This document shows positions 1-7,428 of a stretch of 64,000 nucleotides of DNA, piece after piece. This stretch comes from DASQUK01 sp035641315. GTDB taxonomy: Bacteria > Actinomycetota > Acidimicrobiia > Acidimicrobiales > VFJN01. The notes under the pieces were generated by a model. The model made no database searches. It had not been told where the DNA came from and was given only the letters and a program-made list of their open reading frames with translations. The DNA is taken from assembly GCA_035641315.1 (NCBI GenBank), contig DASQUK010000048.1, positions 3,067-67,066 on the forward strand. The letters are read 5' to 3'. Both the position numbers and the translations under genes were made by a program. Position 1 is the first letter of the stretch; each line of letters begins with the position of its first letter.

Positions 1-327
1 AGCCAGCCCGGTCACGCCGATGTCGGCCTTCATGTTCGTGGACCGTATCCCCACGCCTCGGCGGTCACCTCACGCGATCGCGTGGCGCCGGCTCCGTCGG
101 TGCCTGGTGGGTGGCGTCGACGAGACGGGCGCTCAGGCGGCGGAGCCGGTCGCGTGCGTGCCCGTCGTAGGCCTGGCGGTGCGCGGTCGCCGGGACCCGG
201 CCGACAAAGTAGTGGCCGGTCACGCGCTCGCGACGTTGCGGTCCGGGATCCGGGACCCGATCGCACCAGGAGCGGCGCGAGCTGCCGGATGAGACGTACG
301 GCCGCCGGACTGCCCGGCCCCATCGCA
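1..327. other. Stretch without a recognisable gene
   Basis: Short open frames occur on both strands here, but none shows a recognisable domain, a convincing ribosome binding site or homology I can name. The segment lies directly upstream of a gene tail (from about 328), so it may be the eroded body of that gene or unrelated DNA joined to it. Confidence 0.4.
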
Positions 328-414
328 CAGGTCGACCGGCTCGCGACTCAGCTCTTCAAGCGCGGCATGAGAAAGAACCTCAACGAGCTCAAGCGGATCA
401 TCGAGGCCTCGTAG
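328..414 (+). pseudogene. C-terminal fragment of an SRPBCC (polyketide cyclase/START-like) protein
   Basis: The last 28 codons before the TAG at 412 read like the C-terminal helix of SRPBCC-fold proteins: a run of the type QLFKRGMRKNLNELKRIIE, the amphipathic helix that closes the ligand cavity in this family. No matching N-terminal beta-sheet or helix-grip body is readable upstream in any frame, where the usual protein would need about 110 more residues. It is therefore a truncated remnant, or the end of a gene whose body is scrambled by frameshifts. The family assignment rests on a short segment only. Confidence 0.35.
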
Positions 415-554
415 ACACTGCGACGCCCCCGGTGCTGGACCTGTCCGGCGTGCACCCCCTCCGTGCCCTGACGAGCCACGCGCTCTCGTCGCCCGCCAAG
501 AGCTGATCCCCGGTGGGATCCGACCGCCGCTGGTGCGAGATTTCGAACGTGTCC

Positions 555-1295
555 CTATCCGGCGGTCGAGAACGTGCCTTCGTGGATGGTCTGGTTGGCA
601 TTGTCCGCGACAGCAAGCACCTCGAACTTGTAGTCGGTGCCGGGCTGCAGGAACTCGGCGGGGACGGTCACGCTCGTGTCGCTGGCGGGCAGATCGACGC
701 TGAAGACCCGCAGCGGCTCGGGCAACTCGACGATGACCTGGTAGCCGGCGATGTCGATACCCGCTGGTTGGGTCACCGGTTCCCACGCGACGACGGTGCT
801 GTTCGGGTCGACGACCGCACCCTCGGTCGGGGACACCACATGGGGTTCGCCGGGGATGTCGTGGGAAAGCGTGGCCGAGCCCACCAGCTTCTGTCCCTCG
901 ACCGTTGTGCCGGCGAAGCGGTACTTCCCCTCGGGGAACATGGCTTGCAGCTGGTCGAGCGGAAGGTCCGCGAGCGACGGTTCAGCGCTCTCGAAGAACA
1001 GCTCGGTGACGCCTATGTCGCCCACGCTCCCGTCCGCTTGGATCTCCAGGAGCAGCTCGCCGTCCGGGCTGAACACCTGCACGTTGTCCCAGCCCTCCGC
1101 GTCGAGGAGGGCCTGGATGCCTGCGTCCTGCGCGGTCGCGTTCAGCTCGAACAGAATCTTGGCCTGGGAAAGCCGGGGCGTCTGGGCGGCAGTTTGTTGG
1201 TGGGCCGAGGCAACAGACGCCGCTGCCGTCGAGGCGAGTACGGCCGCCACAGCGGCGATCGCTGCCCTCTTTGAGACGTGATGTCGCAGACTCAT
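555..1295 (-). CDS. Exported protein with a C-terminal fibronectin-III-like domain
   Basis: This is a 246-residue secreted protein of unknown function. Residues 1-31 form a signal peptide: basic MSLRHHVSKR start, Ala-rich core, and an ASA cleavage motif before His32. No lipobox is present. The middle part (about 32-140) is acidic and unrecognised. Residues from about 145 to the end (from the PGEPHVVSPTEGAVV region to the YKFEVLAVADN strand) have the strand pattern of a fibronectin type III or Ig-like beta sandwich. The ATG at 1295 is chosen because a GAGAGGGGGA Shine-Dalgarno lies just upstream and the signal peptide begins there, although the frame stays open further upstream. Flanking sequence is gene debris, so context does not reveal a partner. 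It probably acts outside the membrane in binding or adhesion, which is inference. Confidence 0.7.
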   Translation of the reverse strand: MSLRHHVSKRAAIAAVAAVLASTAAASVASAHQQTAAQTPRLSQAKILFELNATAQDAGIQALLDAEGWDNVQVFSPDGELLLEIQADGSVGDIGVTELFFESAEPSLADLPLDQLQAMFPEGKYRFAGTTVEGQKLVGSATLSHDIPGEPHVVSPTEGAVVDPNSTVVAWEPVTQPAGIDIAGYQVIVELPEPLRVFSVDLPASDTSVTVPAEFLQPGTDYKFEVLAVADNANQTIHEGTFSTAG

Positions 1296-1512
1296 GTCGC
1301 GTTCCCCCTCTCGAGACGACAAGGAGTATCTGCCGCAACCCCTGAACCCCCACTGAACGGCCACCCCGGCCCCATCGCTGGCCGTCGGCGTGGGGCGTCC
1401 CTCACCGGTCCCGGTCCGCGGCGTCGCGATGCGAGCGAGACGAGGACCCGGACCTCGTGGGGCCGTGAGAGGTGTTCGGCGCCTCGGCCGCGCTGCCCCC
1501 GGCCGGCCGCCG

Positions 1513-1640
1513 TTGACACGGTGGTCAGCGTCGCCGAGCGCACCGACCCTGTCCGCCTGCGCCAAGGGCCTGCGGGTCCGGCCCGACCACACGCTCGCCG
1601 ACCACCCGCCGCTCGACGTCGTGCTCGTCCCCGCGCCCGG
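1513..1640 (+). pseudogene. Remnant of a DJ-1/PfpI (ThiJ) family protein
   Basis: Two plus-strand frames together give a stretch resembling the N-terminal half of DJ-1/PfpI proteins: a VVSVAERTDPVRLRQ-like segment in one frame, then GLRVRPDHTLADHPPLDVV in the next. The latter is very close to the GLRVVPDHTLADAPPLDVL pattern of that family. The frame changes near 1565, there is no start codon context, and the nucleophile-elbow Cys region is absent because the sequence runs into the neighbouring minus-strand gene at 1648. It is a frameshifted and truncated relic. The rest of the 1296-1647 interval shows nothing else recognisable. Confidence 0.4.
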
Positions 1641-1647
1641 CCGGCCT

Positions 1648-2223
1648 TCACCGCCTCCCGTAGCGCATGTGGACGACCCCGTTGCCGAACCGCCGCTCGT
1701 CGAGCAGCTCCAGGTCCAACCGGACGCCCCGGGGCAGGCCCGGCTTGCCGCCGCCGACGACGACCGGGAACAGGAACAGGTGGATCTCGTCCACCAGCCC
1801 GGCCCGGAACGCGTGCTGGGCCAGGTCCGGCCCGCTGACGGTGAGGTCGCGGTCGGCGGCGTCCTTCATGCGGAGGACGGCCTCGGGGTCGAAGTCCCGC
1901 TCCAGCCGGGTGCGGGGCGTCGACACGGCGTCGAGCGTCCGGGAGTAGACGACCTTGTCGGCCGCCCGCCACACCTTGGCGAAGTCGACCTCCTCGGGCG
2001 GCGGGCCGGGCTCGGAAGGCGTGCTGGGCTCGAGGCCGATCGTCTGCCAGACGGCCATCATCTCGTACATGCGCCGGCCGTAGAGGTAGGTGCCGACCGG
2101 CCGCTCGAGGTCGTTGACGAACGCGTGGACCTCGGGATCGGGAACCGCCCAGCCGAACCCGCCGCCCTCGTCCTCGATGTAGCCGTCGAGGGACGTGATC
2201 GCCGTGTAGGTGAGCTTGGCCAT
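1648..2223 (-). CDS. Dihydrofolate-reductase-like (RibD C-terminal domain) protein
   Basis: This 191-residue protein has the RibD C-terminal/DHFR-like fold found in YyaP/YwjB-type proteins. It begins MAKLTYTAITSLDGYIED, the usual first strand and active-site loop. It continues with the YLYGRRMYEMMAVW helix, the KVVYSRTLD strand and the DEIHLFLFPVVVGGGKP segment near the end, all typical of the family. Members bind NADPH-like cofactors, but their substrates are mostly unknown and this one cannot be assigned a reaction. The ATG at 2223 follows an AGGCACC-type weak ribosome site. It lies 59 bp downstream of the ECF sigma factor gene on the same strand. Pairing of a sigma factor of this kind with a small DHFR-like gene suggests one transcript, perhaps a stress or resistance module. 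Confidence 0.85.
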   Translation of the reverse strand: MAKLTYTAITSLDGYIEDEGGGFGWAVPDPEVHAFVNDLERPVGTYLYGRRMYEMMAVWQTIGLEPSTPSEPGPPPEEVDFAKVWRAADKVVYSRTLDAVSTPRTRLERDFDPEAVLRMKDAADRDLTVSGPDLAQHAFRAGLVDEIHLFLFPVVVGGGKPGLPRGVRLDLELLDERRFGNGVVHMRYGRR

Positions 2224-2282
2224 GGTGCCTCCGTGCCAGGGGTCGGGACCCCTGTTGTGACGGCGGTGCGGCGGGAAAGTGT

Positions 2283-3362
2283 TCACCCTCGGTCGGGAGG
2301 GGGCGCCGGCGCCGTCGCCGGCAGTCCGAACGCCGGGAACAGCGCCGGCTCGTGGAAGGCGACGATCTCGGCGATGCGCCCGCCCTCGATCCGCAGGACC
2401 CCGATGGCGAACGCCCGGTGGGCGTCGTCGCCGGGGCCCCGCAGGTAGGTCGCCACCGCCGGCTGCCCGTTCGCCCGGGTGGCCAGCATCCGGAACCGGC
2501 CGACGTAGTCCGGCGACCGGGGGTCCCAGCTCTCGGTCAGCGCCGCCATCACGGCCGGGCGGCCGGCGAGCCACAGGGTCCACGGAGGCATGGCGGTCCG
2601 GACGTCCTCGGCGAGCAAGTCGGCGACGGCGGCCAGGTCCGCCCGCTCGACCGCCGCCATGTACCGGCCCACCACAGCCCGCTCCTCGGCGGTCGGCTCG
2701 GTGGTCGGCGCCCAGTCCGCCCGCCGCTCGGGGAGCCGCTCCCGCAGCGTGGACCGGGCCCGGTGCAGGGCGCTGGCCACCGACGCCTCGGACACGCCCA
2801 GGTGCTCGGCGGTCTGCCGGGCCGGCCAGCCGAGCACGTCCCGCAGGACGAGGACCGCCCGGCGCCGGGGCGGCAGGTGCTGCAGGGCGGCGATGAACGC
2901 CAGCTCGATCGTCTCCCGGCGCACGGCGACGGCGTCGGGCTCCTCGTCCCTGTCGGCGGCCGGCTCCCACAGGCGGTCGGGGAGAGGCTGCAGCCACGGG
3001 ATGTCGGTCCGGGCGACCATCTCGGCGGGGCCGGACCCGGGGTCGGTGGTGGCCGGCTCCAGGTCCTGCGGCAGCACGCGCCGGGCCCGCCCGTCGAGCG
3101 CGTCCAGGCAGGCGTTGGTGGCGATGCGGTACAGCCAGGCCCGCAGCGTGGATCGGCCCTCGAAGCCGCCGATGTGCCGCCACGCCCGGAGGAACGTCTC
3201 CTGGGTCAGGTCCTCGGCCTCCTCGACCGAGCCGACCATGCGGTAGCAGTGGACCCGCAGCTCGCGGCGGTGGCGCTCGACCAGCCGGGCGAACGCCGCC
3301 TCGTCGCCCGCCCGGGCGCCGGCGACCACGGCGTCGTCACGGTCTCGGGGCGCGGTGGGCAC
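2283..3362 (-). CDS. ECF RNA polymerase sigma factor with SnoaL-like C-terminal domain (SigG-like)
   Basis: This sigma-70 family protein has about 359 residues if it starts at the GTG at 3362. Region 2 (about residues 20-85) contains the DLTQETFLRAWRHI core helix and the LRAWLYRIATNACLD segment. Region 4 (about 145-213) contains LPPRRRAVLVLRDVLGW and the helix-turn-helix with SEASVASALHRAR. A SnoaL/NTF2-like domain fills about 225-335. This order and length match the SigG-type family (TIGR02960), in which the C-terminal domain takes the place of an anti-sigma factor in control. The start is uncertain: the frame stays open through 3722, where it reads an unrelated alcohol dehydrogenase fragment, so I chose the GTG that leaves only sigma sequence. 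No anti-sigma gene is adjacent. Confidence 0.85.
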   Translation of the reverse strand: MPTAPRDRDDAVVAGARAGDEAAFARLVERHRRELRVHCYRMVGSVEEAEDLTQETFLRAWRHIGGFEGRSTLRAWLYRIATNACLDALDGRARRVLPQDLEPATTDPGSGPAEMVARTDIPWLQPLPDRLWEPAADRDEEPDAVAVRRETIELAFIAALQHLPPRRRAVLVLRDVLGWPARQTAEHLGVSEASVASALHRARSTLRERLPERRADWAPTTEPTAEERAVVGRYMAAVERADLAAVADLLAEDVRTAMPPWTLWLAGRPAVMAALTESWDPRSPDYVGRFRMLATRANGQPAVATYLRGPGDDAHRAFAIGVLRIEGGRIAEIVAFHEPALFPAFGLPATAPAPPPDRG

Positions 3363-3469
3363 GCCGGGAACGCTACGCGGCGACGGGCCGATCCTCGGCC
3401 GGGGCGCGGTCCGGGCGTCGTCGGCTTCCTCCACCATTGTCGGCGAGAAGCTGATATCCCGAAATGGAG

Positions 3470-3722
3470 AACGGCATGCGCCGCCGCGGCGGCACCGCTC
3501 GCAGTCCATGCACCCGTAGAGCGCTTCGACCACGACGGGCGTTCCGTCCTCGCGGAGCCCGGCCAGCTCGTGACCGAGGATCTTGTCGAAGCCCCAGGCG
3601 ATGTAGCTGAGGTCCGAGGCGCACACGCTCGTCGCCTTCATGTCGACGAGCTCCCCGCTGCCGGGGGGTTCCTCGACGTCGACGACGGTGACGCCACCGT
3701 CGCCGGCACGGACCGCCTTCAC
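3470..3722 (-). pseudogene. N-terminal fragment of a zinc-dependent alcohol dehydrogenase
   Basis: From a GTG at 3722, preceded by a good GGAGGG ribosome site, the frame reads about 84 residues of a GroES-like medium-chain dehydrogenase. It has the first strand (MKAVRAGDGGVTVVDVEEP), the catalytic-zinc segment with Cys in SVCASDLSYI, the GHE of KILGHELAGL, and the structural-zinc cysteines of CMDCERCRRGGAC. The remaining 250 or so residues, including the Rossmann domain, are missing. The frame instead continues without a stop into the ECF sigma factor gene. It still has start signals, so a chimeric product is possible, but I regard it as a truncated gene. Its intact start suggests the breakpoint near 3470 is a deletion or insertion junction. 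Confidence 0.65.
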
Positions 3723-3845
3723 GCTCTGCCCTCCGTCATCGGTTCCCCCTCCTGGACCGCCTGCAAAGCGAGGCCAACAGTCGTGAGAACCATGCTCGCG
3801 TCCATCGCATACGATGCTCTCGCCGGACGGCCAGAGGGAGACGAG

Positions 3846-4304
3846 ATGAGGCAACAGCGGCGCGGTCGGGCGATCGCCATGACCGCGGACGAGATCGACG
3901 CCTATCTCCGCGCGGCGCGCACCTGTCGTGTGGCCACCGTGGGCGCCGAAGGAGCGCCGCACATCTCGGCACTGTGGTTCGTCTGGGACGGGACGACCCT
4001 GTGGCTCAACTCGCTCGTCAAGAGCCAGCGGTGGACCAACGCGGTCCGCGACCCCCGGGTCAGCGTGCTCGTCGACGGTGGAATCGAGTTCATGGAGCTG
4101 CACGGCGTCGAGGTCATCGGTCGCGCCGAGGTCGTCGGTGAGGTGCCGCGCACCGACGGCCCGGACAAGGTGCTGGCCGAGCCCGAGCGCCTCTTCGGTG
4201 AGAAGTACGTCGGTGGCCGGTTCGTCTCCGACGGACGCCACGCCTGGCTGCGGGTGGTGCCCGACAAGATCGTGAGTTGGGACTTCCGCAAGCTCGGCCG
4301 GTAG
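3846..4304 (+). CDS. Pyridoxamine 5'-phosphate oxidase-fold (PPOX/F420-type) protein
   Basis: This 152-residue protein has the split beta-barrel flavin- or F420-binding fold. Visible family features are the MTADEIDAYLRAARTCRVATVG opening, with its strand leading into PHISALWFVWDGTTLWL. These are followed by SQRWTNAVRDPRVSVLVDGG and the FMELHGVEVIGRAEVV strand. Such proteins reduce or oxidise small substrates with FMN or F420, and the exact cofactor cannot be read here. The ATG at 3846 has an AGGGAG site six bases upstream; an ATG further up in frame is possible but lacks one. It is divergent from the broken alcohol dehydrogenase and lies 86 bp before an amidohydrolase on the same strand, so the two may be co-transcribed. 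Confidence 0.8.
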   Translation: MRQQRRGRAIAMTADEIDAYLRAARTCRVATVGAEGAPHISALWFVWDGTTLWLNSLVKSQRWTNAVRDPRVSVLVDGGIEFMELHGVEVIGRAEVVGEVPRTDGPDKVLAEPERLFGEKYVGGRFVSDGRHAWLRVVPDKIVSWDFRKLGR

Positions 4305-4390
4305 GCGGCGCATCGCGAGGCCCTGGCCAGACCCGACTCACCTGTTAGTCTGGGAGCGGTCGGGCCGACGTCGACGGCGAAGGGGACGAC

Positions 4391-5692
4391 ATGATGCAGA
4401 GGGACGACATGGTGCTGGTGAGCGTCGACGACCACGTCGTCGAACCGCCCCACCTGTTCGAGGGCCGCCTCCCCGCGAAGTACGCCGACCTCGCGCCCCA
4501 GTTCGTGACCCGCGAGGACGGCACTAACGCCTGGCGGTACGAGGGCAACGAGATCGCCAACGTGGCGCTCAACGCCGTGGCGGGCCGCCCGAAGGAGGAG
4601 TACGGCGTGGAGCCGACCTCCTTCGCCGAGCTGCGGGCCGGTTGCTACGACGTCGACGAGCGGGTCAAGGACATGGACGCCAACGGGGTCCTGGGCTCGC
4701 TGTGCTTCCCGTCGTTCCCGCAGTTCTGCGGCCAGCTCTTCGCCCGCACCGAGGACAAGGACGTGGCCCTGGCCATGGTCCGGGCGTACAACGACTGGCA
4801 CATCGACGAGTGGTGCGGCACGCACCCGGGCCGGTTCATCCCCTGCCCGCTGCCCGCGATCTGGGACCCCGAGGTGCTGGCCGCCGAGGTCCGGAGGTGC
4901 GCTGCCAAGGGCGCGCACGCGGTCACGTTCTCGGAGAACCCATCGAAGCTCGGCTGGCCGAGCGTCCATTCCGACTATTGGGACCCGTTCTGGACGGCGT
5001 GCTCGGACGAGCAGGTGGTCGTGTGCATGCACATCGGCTCGTCGTCGGCGATCACCATCACCTCGCCCGACGCGCCCATCGACTGCATGATCACGCTGCC
5101 GCCAATCAACATCGTGCAGGCGGCGACCGACCTCGTGTGGTCGCCGGTGCTGCGCAAGTTCCCCCACCTGACCTTCGCGCTGTCCGAGGGCGGGATCGGG
5201 TGGATCCCGTACTTCATGGAGCGGATCGACTACCAGTACCGCCAGCACCACCTCTGGACGGGCCAGGACTTCGGCGACCGCCTACCGTCCGAGGTGTTCC
5301 GCGAGCGGGTGCTGACCTGCTTCATCGACGACCGCTTCGGCGTCACCAACCGGCGCTTCCTCAAGATGGACAACGTGATGTGGGAGTGCGACTACCCGCA
5401 TTCCGACTCGACGTGGCCGTTCGCGCCCGAGCAGATCTGGGAGCACTTCGAGGGCACCGACATCACCGACGACGAGATCGACCGCATCACCCACCGCAAC
5501 GCGATGCGCCACTTCAGCTACGACCCGTTCTCGGTGCTCGGCGGCCGGGACAACTGCAGCGTCCGGGCGCTGCGCGCCCAAGCCGCCGGTCACGACGTCT
5601 CGATCCGCTCGACGAACCCCGAAAGGGTCGGCGCCCACGCCACCAAGGCCGCCGCCTTCAGCGCCCACCTGGAACGCGTCACGCCGCGCTGA
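4391..5692 (+). CDS. Amidohydrolase-2 family (TIM-barrel) metal-dependent hydrolase
   Basis: This 433-residue COG2159-type amidohydrolase is related to the ACMSD and gamma-resorcylate decarboxylase group. It starts MMQRDDMVLVSVDDHVVEPP, where the canonical metal-binding D/E-x-H-x-H strand reads as DDHVVEP. Other active-site segments are VVCMHIGSSS in mid barrel, LSEGGIGWIPYFMERIDY, and the late DYPHSDSTWP, which carries the conserved metal-ligand Asp and His. Members hydrolyse or decarboxylate carboxylated and ring substrates, and the substrate here is unknown. It has a close paralogue at 38845-40167 with the same motif order. The ATG at 4391 follows GAAGGGGACGAC. Its last 14 bases overlap the end of the convergent SDR gene. 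Confidence 0.85.
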   Translation: MMQRDDMVLVSVDDHVVEPPHLFEGRLPAKYADLAPQFVTREDGTNAWRYEGNEIANVALNAVAGRPKEEYGVEPTSFAELRAGCYDVDERVKDMDANGVLGSLCFPSFPQFCGQLFARTEDKDVALAMVRAYNDWHIDEWCGTHPGRFIPCPLPAIWDPEVLAAEVRRCAAKGAHAVTFSENPSKLGWPSVHSDYWDPFWTACSDEQVVVCMHIGSSSAITITSPDAPIDCMITLPPINIVQAATDLVWSPVLRKFPHLTFALSEGGIGWIPYFMERIDYQYRQHHLWTGQDFGDRLPSEVFRERVLTCFIDDRFGVTNRRFLKMDNVMWECDYPHSDSTWPFAPEQIWEHFEGTDITDDEIDRITHRNAMRHFSYDPFSVLGGRDNCSVRALRAQAAGHDVSIRSTNPERVGAHATKAAAFSAHLERVTPR

Positions 5693-6515
5693 CGGCCGGC
5701 CCGCGCAGGGCGGCGCAGACACCGCCGTCGACGAGGACGTCGATGCCGGTGAGGAAGCTGGCCTCGTCGGACAGCAGGAAGGCGACCACGGCGGCGAGCT
5801 CCTCGGGCCGGCCCTCGCGGCCGAGCGGCGTCCGCTCCACCAGCACCTGCATGAACGGGTGGCTCTCCGCCTCCTGGCGGCCCTGCGGCGTGTCGATGAT
5901 GCCGGGCGACACCGAGCAGATGCGGGCCCCGACCGGCCCGACCCGCACCGCTTCCTGCTGCACGAGCCGGTGGACGCCCCGCTTGGCCCACGCGTAGGCC
6001 ACGCCGGTGTCCTCGACGGCCGGTCCGAGGGCGTCGTGGACCCGGTCGAGGAGCCCCTCGTCGAGCGGCGCGTCGAGGGCGGCGTCGGCCGCGGGGTTGG
6101 GCTCGGCGATCCCGAGGAGCGGGGCCATCGACGCGAAGCACACCGTCGCCGTGCCGGCCGTGGCGAGCGGCCGGAGCGCCTCGGCCAGCAGCGCCGTCCC
6201 CACGAGGTCGACGCCGAAGATCCGCCGCCAGTCCGCCATGGTCGGCGAGATGCCGGCGGCGTGGGCGACGGCACGGAGGGTGCCGAGCTCGGCGACCCGG
6301 GCGGCGAGCCGGCCGAGGCCGTCACGGTCGGTGACGTCCAGGACGAACGGCTCCACGAGACCGGCGCGCCCCGAGCCCGACAGGTCGTGAGCCGCCGCGG
6401 TCACTGACGCTTCGTCGAGGTCGACCAGCACCAGCGCGTCCACCATGTCGGCGAGCCGCTGCGCGCACGCCAGTCCCATCCCGCGGCCGGCACCGGTCGC
6501 GACGCCGACGGTCAT
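5679..6515 (-). CDS. SDR family oxidoreductase
   Basis: This 278-residue short-chain dehydrogenase begins MTVGVATGAGRGMGLACAQ, giving the nucleotide-binding TGxxxGxG glycine motif at about residues 8-15. An Asp in LVLVDLDE, after strand 2, suggests NAD preference. AHAAGISP corresponds to the NNAG motif. The catalytic Ser lies in the FASMAP region, and YAWAK supplies the YxxxK pair. The C-terminal LTGIDVLVDGG is typical of SDRs. A long acidic insertion (about 125-155, LDAPLDEGLLDRVHDALG) before the catalytic Tyr is larger than in FabG-like enzymes and resembles 3-alpha-hydroxysteroid dehydrogenase-type SDRs. It is downstream of a broken alpha/beta hydrolase on the same strand and convergent with an amidohydrolase. 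Confidence 0.85.
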   Translation of the reverse strand: MTVGVATGAGRGMGLACAQRLADMVDALVLVDLDEASVTAAAHDLSGSGRAGLVEPFVLDVTDRDGLGRLAARVAELGTLRAVAHAAGISPTMADWRRIFGVDLVGTALLAEALRPLATAGTATVCFASMAPLLGIAEPNPAADAALDAPLDEGLLDRVHDALGPAVEDTGVAYAWAKRGVHRLVQQEAVRVGPVGARICSVSPGIIDTPQGRQEAESHPFMQVLVERTPLGREGRPEELAAVVAFLLSDEASFLTGIDVLVDGGVCAALRGPAVSAA

Positions 6516-6546
6516 GAGCGCAGCTCGTGACCGGTCGACCGTGCGA

Positions 6547-6605
6547 TCGACCCAACTAGAGCCCGCTCGCCTTGTCGCCGCGAGACGGGCGGGTAGTTGG
6601 GTCGA
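6547..6605. repeat. Inverted repeat with 12-bp arms
   Basis: The arms TCGACCCAACTA (6547-6558) and TAGTTGGGTCGA (6594-6605) are perfect reverse complements separated by 35 bp. The loop contains further partial pairing (CCCGCTCG against CGAGACGGG). It lies between the SDR start at 6515 and the broken hydrolase, and could be a terminator-like structure or an operator. Confidence 0.6.
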
Positions 6606-6635
6606 CAAGCCAGGGAGCCGGGCGACGATGGGGCC

Positions 6636-6652
6636 CGGGGGCGCAGCCCCCG
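6636..6652 (-). terminator. GC hairpin after the alpha/beta hydrolase gene
   Basis: CGGGGGC (6636-6642) pairs perfectly with GCCCCCG (6646-6652) around a 3-nt loop. It lies just downstream of the minus-strand hydrolase stop at 6667. No T-run follows, as is usual for terminators in GC-rich actinobacteria. Confidence 0.4.
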
Positions 6653-6666
6653 AGGAGTAGCTGTCC

Positions 6667-7387
6667 TCATGCTGCCGCCACCTTCAGCAGGAGCTCGGCG
6701 ACGGCGTCCGGCTCGGTGATCATCAGGTCGTGGCCCGTGTCGATGTCCCAGAGCCGGCCGGCGGCGCGGGCCGCCTCCATCCGAGCCGGGTCCCGGGTTG
6801 CCAACGTCGCCGTGCAGACGATCTGGCTCTGGGGGATAGCCCACAGCGCCTCCTCGTTCGTGAGCCGCAGGGGCTGCTCGAAGCACTTTCCAGGGATGCG
6901 GCGTCAGGCGCTCGGCCATCCGGGCGATATCGCCCGGGTCGGTCACGCCGTAGTGGGGCAGCGGCTCGGTTCCCGGGAACAGCACGAGCTCGACGCCGTC
7001 GGCCACGCGAGCCTGGCTGCGGGCGGCCTCCATCATCGGGCCGGCGATGTCGGCGAGCGACTGGCCGTTCACCGGCGTGGCGGCGTCCAGGTACACGAGA
7101 TGGCCGACCCGGCCGGCGGCGCGATCGGCCACGCCGGTGATGACCATCCCGCCGTAGCTGTGCCCCACCAGGATCACGTCGCGCAGGTCCTCGTAGTGCA
7201 GCACATTGACGACATCCGTGATGTGCGTGTCGAGGTCGATGTCGGGACGGAGCAGGTGGGAACGTTCGCCCAGCCCGGTGAGCGTCGGCGCATGCACGTA
7301 GTGCCCCGCGGACCGCAGGATCCGGGCGACGGACCGGTAGCACCAGCCACCGTGCCCCCCGCCGTGCACCAGAACATACGTCGCCAT
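6667..7387 (-). pseudogene. Alpha/beta hydrolase (EstC-like), frameshifted
   Basis: The protein starts MATYVLVHGGGHGGWCYRSV, with the oxyanion HGGG motif. It carries the nucleophile elbow VGHSYGGMVI near residue 80 and matches the EstC/plant methyl-esterase-like hydrolase family up to LTPHPWK at about residue 168. There one extra base (around 6885-6890) shifts the frame. Read one base later, the sequence continues sensibly with CFEQPLRLTNEEALWAIP, then WDIDTGHDLMITEPDAV, which carries the catalytic His, and ends at the TGA at 6667. The total length of about 239 residues is normal for the family. The lesion is a single-base change, so a sequencing error is as likely as real decay. If intact it would be a serine esterase or lactonase. 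It follows the thiolase-fusion operon by 41 bp on the same strand. Confidence 0.75.
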
Positions 7388-7428
7388 GCGTGTCCCCCTC
7401 GTCGTGTCGAGCAGTCAAGCAGTGTCGG

